From assembly GCA_963701205.1 (NCBI GenBank), contig OY969575.1, positions 1,922,001-1,986,000 on the forward strand: 64,000 nt of DNA, read 5' to 3'. The first letter of the stretch is position 1, and each line of letters starts with the position of its first letter. Below are positions 31,182 through 39,632 of this stretch, piece by piece. Source of the stretch: JALZKA01 sp963701205 (GTDB taxonomy: Bacteria; Actinomycetota; Thermoleophilia; Solirubrobacterales; 70-9). Both the position numbers and the translations under genes were made by a program. Below the pieces are notes generated by a model that worked only from the letters and a program-made list of their open reading frames with translations, ran no database searches and had not been told where the DNA came from.

Positions 31182-31793
31182 ATGACCACGATCATCGAAA
31201 GCATCGAGCAGCGCCAGCTGCGCCGTGTTCCCCGCTTTGCGCCGGGCGATCGTGTCCGTGTGCATTTCCAGGTGATCGAGGGGACCCGCCGGCGTACGCA
31301 GGTCTTCGAGGGGATCGTCATCGCGCGCCAGGGCTCCGGCGCACGCGAGACGTTCACCGTACGCAAGCAGTCTTTCGGAGTCGGCGTTGAGCGCATCTTC
31401 CCCGTGCATTCGCCGAAGATCGAGCAGCTCGAGGTGGTGGCCCGCGGCGACGTTCGCAGGGCCAAGCTCTACTACCTGCGGGGTCGAGTGGGCAAGCGCG
31501 CACGCGTGGCCGAGCGGCGCTGGGGCATTGAGGACGATTTGATCATTGGCGACGATCCGCCCCCGGTCGAGGAGCTCGACGACACTGAGCCCGCGGACGA
31601 GGAACCTGCGACGGAGGAACCTGCTGCGGAGGAACCTGCTGCGGAAGGGGATCCCGCCGAGGATGCCGCGGCCGACGCGGTCGAGGATTCGACCCCCGAG
31701 GGAGAAGCCGAACTCGACGGAGCTGAGTCCGATCAGGAGCCGGACGCCGATGACGGCGCCGCCTCCGATTCCCCGGACCCAGAGCAGAGCTGA
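31182..31793 (+). CDS. rplS: 50S ribosomal protein bL19 with long acidic C-terminal tail
   Basis: The ribosomal core covers residues 1-115: IIESIEQRQLRRVPRFAPGD, VHFQVIEGTRRRTQVFEG, then SPKIEQLEVVARGDVRRAKL and the YYLRGRVGKRARV end. The protein then continues for almost 90 residues of Glu/Asp/Ala/Pro-rich, presumably disordered sequence, giving 203 residues where the family has about 115. The tail includes three tandem EEPA(T/A)-type units encoded by 15-bp repeats. ATG 31182 is where similarity begins; a much longer open frame upstream overlaps trmD and is rejected. The leader holds a terminator-like hairpin. lepB follows after 29 bases. Confidence 0.93.
   Translation: MTTIIESIEQRQLRRVPRFAPGDRVRVHFQVIEGTRRRTQVFEGIVIARQGSGARETFTVRKQSFGVGVERIFPVHSPKIEQLEVVARGDVRRAKLYYLRGRVGKRARVAERRWGIEDDLIIGDDPPPVEELDDTEPADEEPATEEPAAEEPAAEGDPAEDAAADAVEDSTPEGEAELDGAESDQEPDADDGAASDSPDPEQS
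31599..31643 (+). repeat. Three tandem 15-bp units in the bL19 tail
   Basis: Units at 31599-31613, 31614-31628 and 31629-31643 read GAGGAACCTGC(G/T)(A/G)CG and encode Glu-Glu-Pro-Ala-(Thr/Ala). The last two are identical, which suggests recent slippage or duplication. Confidence 0.85.
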
Positions 31794-31822
31794 TTCCAAA
31801 GCCGACAAGCACCGTTGGTGCG

Positions 31823-32404
31823 GTGTTCGAGTTGGTCGTGATCGTTGCGATGGCGATCGGTTTGGCCCTCGGAATCCAGGCCTTCCTGGTCAAGCCCTAC
31901 CAAATCCCGTCGGCATCGATGGTGCCCACGCTCGAGCCGGGCCAGCGGGTCCTCGTCAACCGGTTGAGCTACACCCTCGGTGGCGACCCTTCAGTTGGCG
32001 ACGTGGTGGTATTCCACCCGCCGCGGGGCGCGGATGGCAACGGCCCGGAATGCGGAGTCCAGCGCGACCCGAACCAGGCTTGCCCAGAAGGCACCGATGA
32101 GGCGTCCGAACAGAATTTCATCAAGCGCGTGGTTGCCGGCCCTGGCGACACGCTCTACATCAAGGATGGTCAGCCCATCGTGAACGGCGAGACCATGGAC
32201 GAGCCCTACATTCGCAACTGCGGCTCATCGGGAATCTGCGAGTTGCGCAAACCGATCGAGATCCCCGCCGATCACTACTTCATGATGGGCGACAACCGTG
32301 GTCAGTCAGACGACAGCCGCTACTGGGGCCCGGTCCCGCGCGACCAGATCATCGGCAAGGCCTTCTTCACCTACTGGCCCGTCAAGCGCGTCGGCCTGCT
32401 CTAG
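31823..32404 (+). CDS. lepB: Signal peptidase I
   Basis: Membrane serine protease that cleaves signal peptides of exported proteins; 193 residues. One N-terminal transmembrane helix (residues 4-21) is followed by the catalytic Ser32 in PSASMVPTL, the general base Lys101 in FIKRVVAGPGD, and the conserved MMGDNRGQSDDSRYWGPVP. GTG 31823 gives a short cytoplasmic end; the frame is open back to a CTG at 31790, so a slightly longer form is possible. A small hairpin GCACC-GTT-GGTGC (31809-31821) abuts the start. Placement after rplS is common in Actinobacteria. Confidence 0.94.
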   Translation: MFELVVIVAMAIGLALGIQAFLVKPYQIPSASMVPTLEPGQRVLVNRLSYTLGGDPSVGDVVVFHPPRGADGNGPECGVQRDPNQACPEGTDEASEQNFIKRVVAGPGDTLYIKDGQPIVNGETMDEPYIRNCGSSGICELRKPIEIPADHYFMMGDNRGQSDDSRYWGPVPRDQIIGKAFFTYWPVKRVGLL

Positions 32405-32416
32405 GGCCAAGGCCGG

Positions 32417-33088
32417 GTGGGTTCGTTGACCGCGGCCACCCGCAAGCGGCGACAACGCCAGGCGGCCAAGCTTTTTCGCTTTGACCGCGAGCTCGGCACT
32501 CGGTTCGTTGCAGGCTGCGATGAGGCGGGCAGGGGCTCGCTCGCAGGTCCACTGGTTGCGGCGGCGGTCCTGATCGACTACGGATCACTGTCGATGCGCG
32601 ACCGGCGGGCGCTGGGCGAGCTCGACGACTCGAAGAAACGCACCGCGCAGGAGCGCGAACAGCTCTATCCGGCCGTGATTCGCGCAGCGACGCGCGTTGC
32701 CGTGACGGTGCGCTGCGTTGACGGGATCGACCTCAGGGGGCTTCACGTCACAAACATCGAGGCGTTGAGCGCCAGCCTCGAGCGTGTCGCGGTTCCCGGC
32801 GCGAGCTGTGTGGTTGACGGTTTTCGCCTGCCCGTTTGCGGCCTGGATCATCGCGCGGTGATCGATGGCGATGCCACCAGCGCCGCGATCGCCGCCGCGT
32901 CGGTCATTGCAAAGGTCACCAGGGATCGCTTCATGTGCCGTGCCGAGCAGATCCACCCGGGATTCGGATTTGCGGCCAACGCGGGCTACTCAACGCCCGA
33001 GCACCGGCAGGCGATCGCCTCGCACGGCCCGACGGACCAGCACCGGCGGTCGTTTCAATCGGTCGCATACACCCAGCTCGCGCTCTAG
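32417..33088 (+). CDS. rnhB: Ribonuclease HII
   Basis: Removes ribonucleotides and RNA primers from DNA-RNA hybrids; 223 residues. The catalytic acids appear in FVAGCDEAGRGSLAGPLVAA (Asp and Glu), in CVVDGFRLPV (Asp), and in the VIDGD region near ASVIAKVTRDRFM. GTG 32417 starts 12 bases after lepB. The stop overlaps that of yraN by 4 bases. A separate RNase HI is at 44610-45011, so the cell has both types. Confidence 0.94.
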   Translation: MGSLTAATRKRRQRQAAKLFRFDRELGTRFVAGCDEAGRGSLAGPLVAAAVLIDYGSLSMRDRRALGELDDSKKRTAQEREQLYPAVIRAATRVAVTVRCVDGIDLRGLHVTNIEALSASLERVAVPGASCVVDGFRLPVCGLDHRAVIDGDATSAAIAAASVIAKVTRDRFMCRAEQIHPGFGFAANAGYSTPEHRQAIASHGPTDQHRRSFQSVAYTQLAL

Positions 33089-33471
33089 CACGCTGCGCAT
33101 ACATGGATCCATTCGCAGATGGCGTCGTTGCGGTCGAGCCGCAGGCCGACAACGTCGATCCGTAGATCGTTGATCCCGCGCAGGGAGCCCGCGTTCTGCT
33201 GCGCCCAGGCGCCGGCCAGCGACCGTAGCGTCGCCTGCTTCTTGGGACCGACCAGCTCAAGCGGTGTAACCGGCCCCATCCGCGCATGCGAGCTTGCGGT
33301 CTTGACCTCGACGATGACCACGGTGTCGCCGTCGATCGCGACGATGTCGATCTCGCCTCGCATGCCGCTGACCCTGACGTTGCGGCCGATTACGCGCCAG
33401 CCCTGACGGGTAAGCACGCGTGCTGCCAACGCCTCGCCGCGGCGCCCGAGGGCTTGTCGCGCAACGCTCAT
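33085..33471 (-). CDS. yraN: YraN (UPF0102) family putative endonuclease
   Basis: Small restriction-endonuclease-like protein of 128 residues. It has the D-ExK core: RGEIDIVAIDGDTVVIVEVKT, with upstream LGRRGEALAARVL. The function is unproven; family members are typically next to rnhB, comM and dprA, as here. ATG 33471 is supported by TAGCGT 6 bases upstream, and AAAGGAGG occurs farther up. It is convergent with rnhB and divergent from comM. Confidence 0.9.
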   Translation of the reverse strand: MSVARQALGRRGEALAARVLTRQGWRVIGRNVRVSGMRGEIDIVAIDGDTVVIVEVKTASSHARMGPVTPLELVGPKKQATLRSLAGAWAQQNAGSLRGINDLRIDVVGLRLDRNDAICEWIHVCAAC

Positions 33472-33477
33472 GCCATG

Positions 33478-33483
33478 ACGCTA
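33478..33483 (-). promoter_or_regulatory. -10-like hexamer TAGCGT for yraN
   Basis: On the minus strand TAGCGT lies 6 bases before ATG 33471. The identical hexamer drives comM in the other direction. Confidence 0.45.
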
Positions 33484-33561
33484 GGGCCTCCTTTAGCACT
33501 GATGGCGCACCACCGCGCCAAACTCGACACACACGTGCGCCATCTATGCGCCGGGGCGCCC

Positions 33562-33567
33562 TAGCGT
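33562..33567 (+). promoter_or_regulatory. -10-like hexamer TAGCGT for comM
   Basis: TAGCGT lies 7 bases before GTG 33575, with no Shine-Dalgarno sequence. Confidence 0.45.
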
Positions 33568-33574
33568 CCGTTTC

Positions 33575-35083
33575 GTGCTGGCAAGCGTTGACACCTACGC
33601 CCTAATCGGCGTCGAGGCTCGCGAGGTGACGGTCGAGGTGGATATCGGTAGGGGCCTGCCGTCGTTCTCCGTCGTGGGATTGCCGGACCCAGCGGTTCGC
33701 GAGTCGCGCGAGCGGGTTCGGGCGGCCATCACGAACTCGGGCTTTAAGTTTCCCCAGCAGCGCATCACAGCCAATCTGGCTCCGGCCGACCTGCGCAAGG
33801 CGGGACCAGGGTTTGACCTGGCAATAGCGGCGGCGCTGCTGGCCGCGCAGGGTGAGATCGCCCCGGACGCACTTGCCGGATGTGCGCTGGCGGCGGAACT
33901 CGCTCTCGACGGGACCGTGCGGCCGGTTCCAGGGGCCCTGGTCATGGCCGAGCGTGCCACGGCGCGTGGAGTCGGTCGGATCGTCGTGGCCCGCGAGAGC
34001 GCTGAGGAGGCAGGTCTGCCCGGGGTCGTCGCCGGTGGTGGTCACACCCGCGTGGTCCCCATCCGCACGCTGGCTGACCTGACGCTCCTTGGTGGCGGCG
34101 ACGAGCCCGCCTTCGCAGGTTCGGATCTACCCCGCGGCATCGCGGCGGGCGGTCTCGGTGACCTTGCCGATCTGCGTGGTCAGCCGGTCCTCAAGGGAGC
34201 GCTTGAAGTTGCCGCGGCAGGCGGCCATGGGATGCTGATCGTGGGTCCTCCGGGAGCGGGGAAGAGCCTGGCGGCCAGGCGACTGCCGACAATCATGCCG
34301 GAGCTCTCCGATGCCGACGCCCTGGAGGTCCTGCGGATCGCGTCGGCGTGCGGCCGGCGTCCCGGGCTGGCATCGGTGGTACGGCCGTTCCGCGCGCCGC
34401 ACCACACGATCTCACCCGCCGGCCTCGTCGGCGGTGGCACGCCACCACGGCCGGGCGAGGTCACGCTTGCCCATCGCGGAGTGCTCTTCTTGGACGAATT
34501 GGGTGAGTTCTCGCGCGCAACGCTCGAAGCGCTGCGACAACCACTCGAAGACGGCGAGGTGACGATCACCCGGGCCCGCCACTCGGTCCGCTTGCCCTGC
34601 CGGTTCATGCTGGTCGCGGCCTCGAACCCCTGTCCTTGCGGGTTTGGCGAAGGTTCGCGGCATTGCCGCTGCACGCCGGCGCTTGCCCAGCGCTACCGCA
34701 ACCGGATTAGCGGTGCGCTCGCCGACCGGATCGATCTCTCGCTGCTGGTGGAACAACCCGACGGCGACTCGCTCGCCGGCGATTCGGGTGAAGGATCGGC
34801 TTTGGTGCGCGAACGAGTGACCGTGGCACGAAACCTGGCCCTTGCCCGCCAGGGTTGCACCAACGCGGAACTGGGCCCGGCTGCGATTCGCCGCCGGGCG
34901 GGCCTGACTCGGTCCGCTCGGTCCGCGCTTTCCGCGGGGCACTCCCGACTGGGCCTCTCGGGCCGGGGACACGATCGGGTGCTTCGGGTGGCCCGCACCC
35001 TTGCTGACCTTGAGGGATCTCGGGTCGTCGATGAGGAACATGTCGCCGGAGCGCTTGTGTACAGGAATCGAGGCACGGGATGA
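33575..35083 (+). CDS. comM: YifB/ComM family Mg-chelatase-like AAA+ ATPase
   Basis: AAA+ helicase that promotes branch migration of incoming DNA during natural transformation in species studied; 502 residues. The N-terminal Lon-protease-like fold opens with VDTYALIGVEAREVTVEVD. The ATPase core has GPPGAGKSLAARRLP (Walker A), FLDELGEFSRATLEALRQPL (Walker B onward) and a cysteine-rich NPCPCGFGEGSRHCRC insert. The C-terminal Mg-chelatase region follows. GTG 33575 is supported by TAGCGT. It overlaps dprA by 4 bases, giving a comM-dprA pair for DNA processing. Confidence 0.92.
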   Translation: MLASVDTYALIGVEAREVTVEVDIGRGLPSFSVVGLPDPAVRESRERVRAAITNSGFKFPQQRITANLAPADLRKAGPGFDLAIAAALLAAQGEIAPDALAGCALAAELALDGTVRPVPGALVMAERATARGVGRIVVARESAEEAGLPGVVAGGGHTRVVPIRTLADLTLLGGGDEPAFAGSDLPRGIAAGGLGDLADLRGQPVLKGALEVAAAGGHGMLIVGPPGAGKSLAARRLPTIMPELSDADALEVLRIASACGRRPGLASVVRPFRAPHHTISPAGLVGGGTPPRPGEVTLAHRGVLFLDELGEFSRATLEALRQPLEDGEVTITRARHSVRLPCRFMLVAASNPCPCGFGEGSRHCRCTPALAQRYRNRISGALADRIDLSLLVEQPDGDSLAGDSGEGSALVRERVTVARNLALARQGCTNAELGPAAIRRRAGLTRSARSALSAGHSRLGLSGRGHDRVLRVARTLADLEGSRVVDEEHVAGALVYRNRGTG

Positions 35084-35967
35084 GCGGGGAATGGTGTCTG
35101 ACGCACGGCGAGGCGGGCTATCCGGCCTGCCTCGACGATTTGACTTCGCCGCCTGCACACATTCACGGGATCGGTGCTGCCGAAGTCCTCGATGCGGCAC
35201 CGCAGCGGGCAATCACGATCGTCGGTTCTCGTCGCGCCGGGGGCTACGGGCGCGTCGTGGCTTGCGAGCTTGGCGGGGCGGCCGCCGACGCGGGCCTCCT
35301 CGTCGTCAGCGGCATGGCGCTCGGCTGCGACTCGGCCGCCCATGAAGGCGCGCTCGACGCCGGTGGCATCACCCTTGCCGTGCTCGGCGGCGGCGCCGAC
35401 GTCGTCGCGCCGCCCTCGAAGGGATACCTGTATCGGCGGATCCTTCAGCAGGGCGGCGCCGTTGTCTCCGAGTATCCGCCCGGGACGCCACCCACACCGC
35501 AGAGCTTTCCCGAACGCAATCGGATCATGGCGGCGCTGGCATGCCTGACCGTCGTCGTTGAGGGCAGCCACCGCTCTGGCACCCAAATCACGGCGCGTCA
35601 GGCTCTCGACCTTGGCCGCAGCGTGGGTGCCGTACCCGGGCCCGTGACATCCGGCTTGGCGGAGCTGCCAAACGAGCTGATCAAGTTAGGAGCAGCGGTG
35701 ATTCGAAATCCCCAGGACTTGCTCGATGAGGTTCTGGGGGTTGGTATCCGCTCCGTCGAGCGCATCGGTCCCGCGCTGGAGCCACCACTGCAGGAAGCGC
35801 TCTGGGCGGTCGAGGCGGGTGCGGTCAGCGCTGACGCTGTCGCCACCGCTGCAGGCCTTGACGGCCCGGCCGCCGCGCTCGCCGTTGCCCGGCTGGAGCT
35901 CGCTGGCTATCTGCAGGGCGATTCCGCGGGTCGCCTGGGCCGCACCACTCTGCGCGCGCCCGGATAG
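35080..35967 (+). CDS. dprA: DNA-processing protein DprA
   Basis: Binds single-stranded DNA and loads RecA during transformation; 295 residues. The Rossmann-like core shows ITIVGSRRAGGYG, VVSGMALGCDSAAHEGAL, PERNRIMAALA and the SHRSGTQITARQALDLGR end motif. The C-terminal winged-helix region (about 225-290) is present. It begins at ATG 35080, overlapping the comM stop. Its own stop TAG is part of the thiD hexamer TAGCCT. Confidence 0.92.
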   Translation: MSGEWCLTHGEAGYPACLDDLTSPPAHIHGIGAAEVLDAAPQRAITIVGSRRAGGYGRVVACELGGAAADAGLLVVSGMALGCDSAAHEGALDAGGITLAVLGGGADVVAPPSKGYLYRRILQQGGAVVSEYPPGTPPTPQSFPERNRIMAALACLTVVVEGSHRSGTQITARQALDLGRSVGAVPGPVTSGLAELPNELIKLGAAVIRNPQDLLDEVLGVGIRSVERIGPALEPPLQEALWAVEAGAVSADAVATAAGLDGPAAALAVARLELAGYLQGDSAGRLGRTTLRAPG

Positions 35968-35970
35968 CCT
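35965..35970 (+). promoter_or_regulatory. -10-like hexamer TAGCCT for thiD
   Basis: TAGCCT lies 8 bases before ATG 35979 and overlaps the dprA stop codon. Confidence 0.45.
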
Positions 35971-35978
35971 GCGGGCCG

Positions 35979-36812
35979 ATGATTGAGCCGCGAATCCCAG
36001 CCGTCCTTTCGATCGCCGGCTCCGACTCCGGCGGCGGCGCCGGTATTCAGGCCGATTTGAAGGCGTTTGCTCGCTGCGGGGTCCACGGCATGACGGCGCT
36101 CACCGCGCTCACCGCACAGAACACCGTTGGCGTGGCGATGGTGTCTGCGGTCGCGCCCGAGATGATCGTTGCGCAGGTTGAGGCGGTCGCGTCGGATATC
36201 GGTGTTGACGCGGTTAAGGTCGGAATGCTGGGCGACGAAGCGACGATCGGCGCCGTGGTCGATGCCCTCGCGGTGATCGAGCGCTACCGCGCTGGGACCC
36301 CGATCGTCGTTGACCCCGTGATGGTCGCCGAGAGTGGCGCCACCCTGCTTGACCCGAACGCAAAGGCCGCGTTGATCGAGCGGATCTTGCCGCTTGCAAC
36401 CGTGCTCACCCCCAACGTGCCCGAGGCCGGCCAGCTTGCGGGACGCACGACCGCCGACGTGCCGTCCGAGGAGCTTGGCCGGGCGATTTTGGCCCTTGGC
36501 CCGCGCGCGGTGATCGTGACGGGCGGGCATTCGGGGGACGGCGCCGACATCCTTGTCGATGATTCGGGCGCTGTGCGAATCGACGGCCCGCGCTACGCGG
36601 ACGGCGCTGCACACGGATCCGGCTGCACGCACTCGTCAGCGCTCGCGGCGTTGCTGGCCAGGGGGATGGAGCTTGGCGAGGCCGCGCGCTGGGCGCGAGA
36701 GATCGCTGCTGAGGCCGTCGGGCAGGGACTGCCGGAACTAGGCGCCGGCGCAGGGCCGGTGGACGTGCTGGGTGTCCGGCGCCGTCAGATCGATCCGCCC
36801 AGGCTCGACTGA
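35979..36812 (+). CDS. thiD: Hydroxymethylpyrimidine/phosphomethylpyrimidine kinase
   Basis: Phosphorylates HMP and HMP-P in thiamine synthesis; ribokinase fold, 277 residues. VLSIAGSDSGGGAGIQADLK and TALTAQNTVGV form the substrate site. VVDPVMVAESGATLLD and DGAAHGSGCTHSSALAA, with the catalytic Asp/Gly/Cys cluster near the end, complete the family. No other thiamine gene is nearby. No thiamine riboswitch is possible if the gene is leaderless, as the hexamer suggests. Confidence 0.94.
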   Translation: MIEPRIPAVLSIAGSDSGGGAGIQADLKAFARCGVHGMTALTALTAQNTVGVAMVSAVAPEMIVAQVEAVASDIGVDAVKVGMLGDEATIGAVVDALAVIERYRAGTPIVVDPVMVAESGATLLDPNAKAALIERILPLATVLTPNVPEAGQLAGRTTADVPSEELGRAILALGPRAVIVTGGHSGDGADILVDDSGAVRIDGPRYADGAAHGSGCTHSSALAALLARGMELGEAARWAREIAAEAVGQGLPELGAGAGPVDVLGVRRRQIDPPRLD

Positions 36813-36833
36813 CGGTTCGATCAACGCCTGACC

Positions 36834-36839
36834 TACACT
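36834..36839 (+). promoter_or_regulatory. -10-like hexamer TACACT for ilvD
   Basis: TACACT lies 10 bases before ATG 36850. A poor -35 (TGACGG) starts 24 bases upstream of it. Confidence 0.5.
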
Positions 36840-36849
36840 CTCCGATCCG

Positions 36850-38526
36850 ATGAGTGCCGAGCTTCCACGCCCACGCTCTGCCGCCGTTTTCGACGGCCCG
36901 GACAGGGCCGCCGCCCGGGCCTACATGAAGGGCATTGGCTACGACGATGCGGCGCTTTCAAGGCCCACTATCGGGATCGCGAATACCTGGACTGAGGCGA
37001 TGCCGTGCAACTTTCACCTGCGTGGTCTGGCCGAACACATAAAGACGGGCGTGCGGGCAGCGGGAGGGACCCCGATGGAGTTCAACACCGTCGCGATTTC
37101 CGACGGAATCACCATGGGCACGAAGGGCATGAAGACGTCCCTCGTCAGCCGTGAGGTGATTGCCGACTCAATCGAGCTGATGGGGCGTGGCTATCAGTTC
37201 GACGCGGTCGTCGCGCTTTCGGCCTGCGACAAGACCATCCCGGGCTGTGCGATGGCGCTCGCCCGGCTCGATATTCCGTCGCTCTTGCTGTACGGGGGTT
37301 CGATCGCGCCGGGCCGCTGGCACGACCGCGACGTGACAATCGTCGATGTCTTTGAAGCGATCGGCGCGAACGCCGCGGGAAAGATGTCGGATGAGGATCT
37401 GCGCTCGCTTGAGGACGTTGCGAGTCCCGGGGCAGGCGCTTGCGGCGGCCAGTTCACCGCCAACACCATGGCCTGCGCGATGGAGGCTCTGGGGATCTCG
37501 CCGGGCGGATCGGCGATGGTGCCCGCCGAGGATCCTGAAAAGCAGTCGGTCTCAGAGCGCATCGGAAAGCTGGTGATGGAGGTCCTGGCCCAGGATCTGC
37601 GGCCCAGCAAAGTCATCACCCGGGATTCGCTTGAGAACGCGATTGCCTGCGTATCGGCCTCCGGTGGGTCCACCAACGGCGTCCTGCATCTGCTGGCAAT
37701 CGCCCGCGAGGCGGGCATCGAGCTCGAGATCGACGACTTCGAGCGAATCTCCAAGGCGACGCCGCTGCTAGCCGATCTCAAGCCGGGTGGGCGCTTCGTC
37801 GCCACCGACCTCTACCGGGCCGGTGGCGTGCCGCTGATTCTCAACCGCCTGGCCGAAGCCGGGCTTCTTCACGAGGATGCGATCACCGTCAGCGGGCGGA
37901 CGATCGGCGAGGAGGCGGCGGCTGCGAGCGAGGCTGAAGGCCAAGAGGTGGTGCGGCCACTTGCAAATCCGCTGAAGGCCGAAGGCGGACTGGCGATCCT
38001 GCGCGGCAATCTCGCGCCCGACGGATCGGTGGTCAAGCTCGCTGGAACCGAGCGGCAGGGCCAGACGGGTCCCGCCAGGGTCTTCGAGTGCGAGGAGGAC
38101 TGCTTTCGTGCTGTCAAGGACGGGCTGATCGAGCCCGGCGACGTGATCGTGATTCGCAACGAGGGGCCGGCGGGTGGTCCCGGGATGCGTGAGATGCTCC
38201 AAGTCACCGCCGCGATCGTCGGTGAAGGTCTCGGCGAGAAGGTCGCGCTTCTGACCGACGGCCGCTTCTCAGGTGCTACGCGCGGTCTGATGGTCGGACA
38301 CGTCGCTCCCGAGGCCAACCGGGGCGGTGCGATCGCAGCCATCCGTGAGGGCGATCAGGTGACCATCGATATCGCTGCGCGCGAGCTTTCGGTTGACCTC
38401 TCGGACACCGAAATCGCGGAACGGATCGCCGCCTATGTGCCGCCGGAGCCCGCCTACCGAACCGGCGTGATGGCCAAGTACGCGGCCACGGTGACCTCGG
38501 CCTCGCTGGGCGCGGTCACCGGCTAG
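36850..38526 (+). CDS. ilvD: Dihydroxy-acid dehydratase
   Basis: Iron-sulfur enzyme of branched-chain amino acid and pantothenate synthesis; 558 residues. The three cluster cysteines are in MPCNFHLRGLAEH, ACDKTIPGCAMAL and GACGGQFTANTMACA, and the carbamylated-Lys region and C-terminal DGRFSGATRGLMVGH are intact. It is a single-gene unit here, away from other ilv genes. The stop overlaps the convergent hydrolase gene by 4 bases. Confidence 0.96.
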   Translation: MSAELPRPRSAAVFDGPDRAAARAYMKGIGYDDAALSRPTIGIANTWTEAMPCNFHLRGLAEHIKTGVRAAGGTPMEFNTVAISDGITMGTKGMKTSLVSREVIADSIELMGRGYQFDAVVALSACDKTIPGCAMALARLDIPSLLLYGGSIAPGRWHDRDVTIVDVFEAIGANAAGKMSDEDLRSLEDVASPGAGACGGQFTANTMACAMEALGISPGGSAMVPAEDPEKQSVSERIGKLVMEVLAQDLRPSKVITRDSLENAIACVSASGGSTNGVLHLLAIAREAGIELEIDDFERISKATPLLADLKPGGRFVATDLYRAGGVPLILNRLAEAGLLHEDAITVSGRTIGEEAAAASEAEGQEVVRPLANPLKAEGGLAILRGNLAPDGSVVKLAGTERQGQTGPARVFECEEDCFRAVKDGLIEPGDVIVIRNEGPAGGPGMREMLQVTAAIVGEGLGEKVALLTDGRFSGATRGLMVGHVAPEANRGGAIAAIREGDQVTIDIAARELSVDLSDTEIAERIAAYVPPEPAYRTGVMAKYAATVTSASLGAVTG

Positions 38527-39518
38527 CCGGTTTCAAGGAACGAGTCCAGGACCCGGTTGAAGCGAACCGGCCGCTCAAGTTGGGGCAGGTGCCCGGCGCC
38601 CGCGAAGATCACGGTTTGGGAGTTGGGCAGCAGGGAGCCGTAGCCGGTGGCATCGCTCACGGGCAGGATCATGTCGTCGCGACCCCAGACGATCAGGGTG
38701 GGCGCCGTCAGGTCGTCGAGCGATGGGTTGGGGCGGTGTCCGGTTACCGCCTCCACGGCGGGCAGGAAACCGGGACGGCCGCTGCCGTTCCTGTAGTGCT
38801 CGTAGAGCAACTCACGGCGCAGGCCAGTCGGCTGGTGAAAGATCGTTCTGAAGGCGAGATCAAGCAGTCGCGGACGCCGCACCGCCTGGCCTTGAAAGCG
38901 CATCCAAAGTGGCGCGAGCCCGGCCATCATGCGTGCTGCAACTAGCGCCGGCTCGGTCCTCACCCGCGCTGTCGAAATCCCAGCGGGAGCGACGAGAACG
39001 AGCTTGGCCACGTCATCGGGCCTGGCGATTGCGTGTTCGACCGCAACCAATCCGCCGAGCGAGTTGCCGACCACTTCGGCGCGCTCGATCCCAACCGCCA
39101 CCATGAACCCGGCGATCAGGTCGCGGTACGCGGGCACGGAGATCTTCCAACTCGGCAGCGGCGAGTGGCCGAAGCCCGGCAGATCGAGGGCCAGCACCCG
39201 GCGCGTGCGGGCGAGGTGCGGAATCGTCTCGAGCCAGTTCTGCCAGCAGCCGTCGAGGCCATGGATCAGGATCACCGCTGGGTCGCCGGGCGAGCCCATC
39301 TCGACGTAGTTGACCGTTGTGCGCGAAACCTCGCACCGATTGAGGTGGTCCGGCCAATTGATCTCCAGCCACTCGGGGGCAGGGTTGCCATAAGGATCGG
39401 GACCCTCGCTTGGGGTCGCGTCTGGGCGTGCCGCGGTCGTGCCGTGATCGTCTGCGCGAATTAGGCGCAGCGCGTCGAGAAGGTCGCGCCAGGCGGAATT
39501 GGGAGCGCTGCTGTCCAC
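38523..39518 (-). CDS. Alpha/beta hydrolase
   Basis: Alpha/beta hydrolase-fold protein of 331 residues. An N-terminal extension of about 70 residues precedes the core. The oxyanion region is LIHGLDGCWQNWLETIPH, the nucleophile elbow is VVGNSLGGLVA (Ser), the acid lies in VWGRDDMILP, and the catalytic His in FAGAGHLPQLERP. It resembles the 2-hydroxymuconate-hydrolase/epoxide-hydrolase group, but no substrate can be given. The start is GTG 39518; no promoter hexamer is seen close to it. It is divergent from the L,D-transpeptidase gene. Confidence 0.85.
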   Translation of the reverse strand: MDSSAPNSAWRDLLDALRLIRADDHGTTAARPDATPSEGPDPYGNPAPEWLEINWPDHLNRCEVSRTTVNYVEMGSPGDPAVILIHGLDGCWQNWLETIPHLARTRRVLALDLPGFGHSPLPSWKISVPAYRDLIAGFMVAVGIERAEVVGNSLGGLVAVEHAIARPDDVAKLVLVAPAGISTARVRTEPALVAARMMAGLAPLWMRFQGQAVRRPRLLDLAFRTIFHQPTGLRRELLYEHYRNGSGRPGFLPAVEAVTGHRPNPSLDDLTAPTLIVWGRDDMILPVSDATGYGSLLPNSQTVIFAGAGHLPQLERPVRFNRVLDSFLETG

Positions 39519-39607
39519 GCAGGGAGGATGCCAGCACCACCGCGCGACCGTCTGAATACTTGTTTGCGAGCGCGGCAGGAGGGCAGCCCAGGCCAGCGAA
39601 CCCTGCC

Positions 39608-39613
39608 TACACT
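39608..39613 (+). promoter_or_regulatory. -10-like hexamer TACACT for the L,D-transpeptidase gene
   Basis: TACACT lies 19 bases before GTG 39633, leaving a short leader; CTTGAGAG in it is a poor ribosome-binding site. Confidence 0.35.
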
Positions 39614-39632
39614 CAACCTTGAGAGTTTCACC

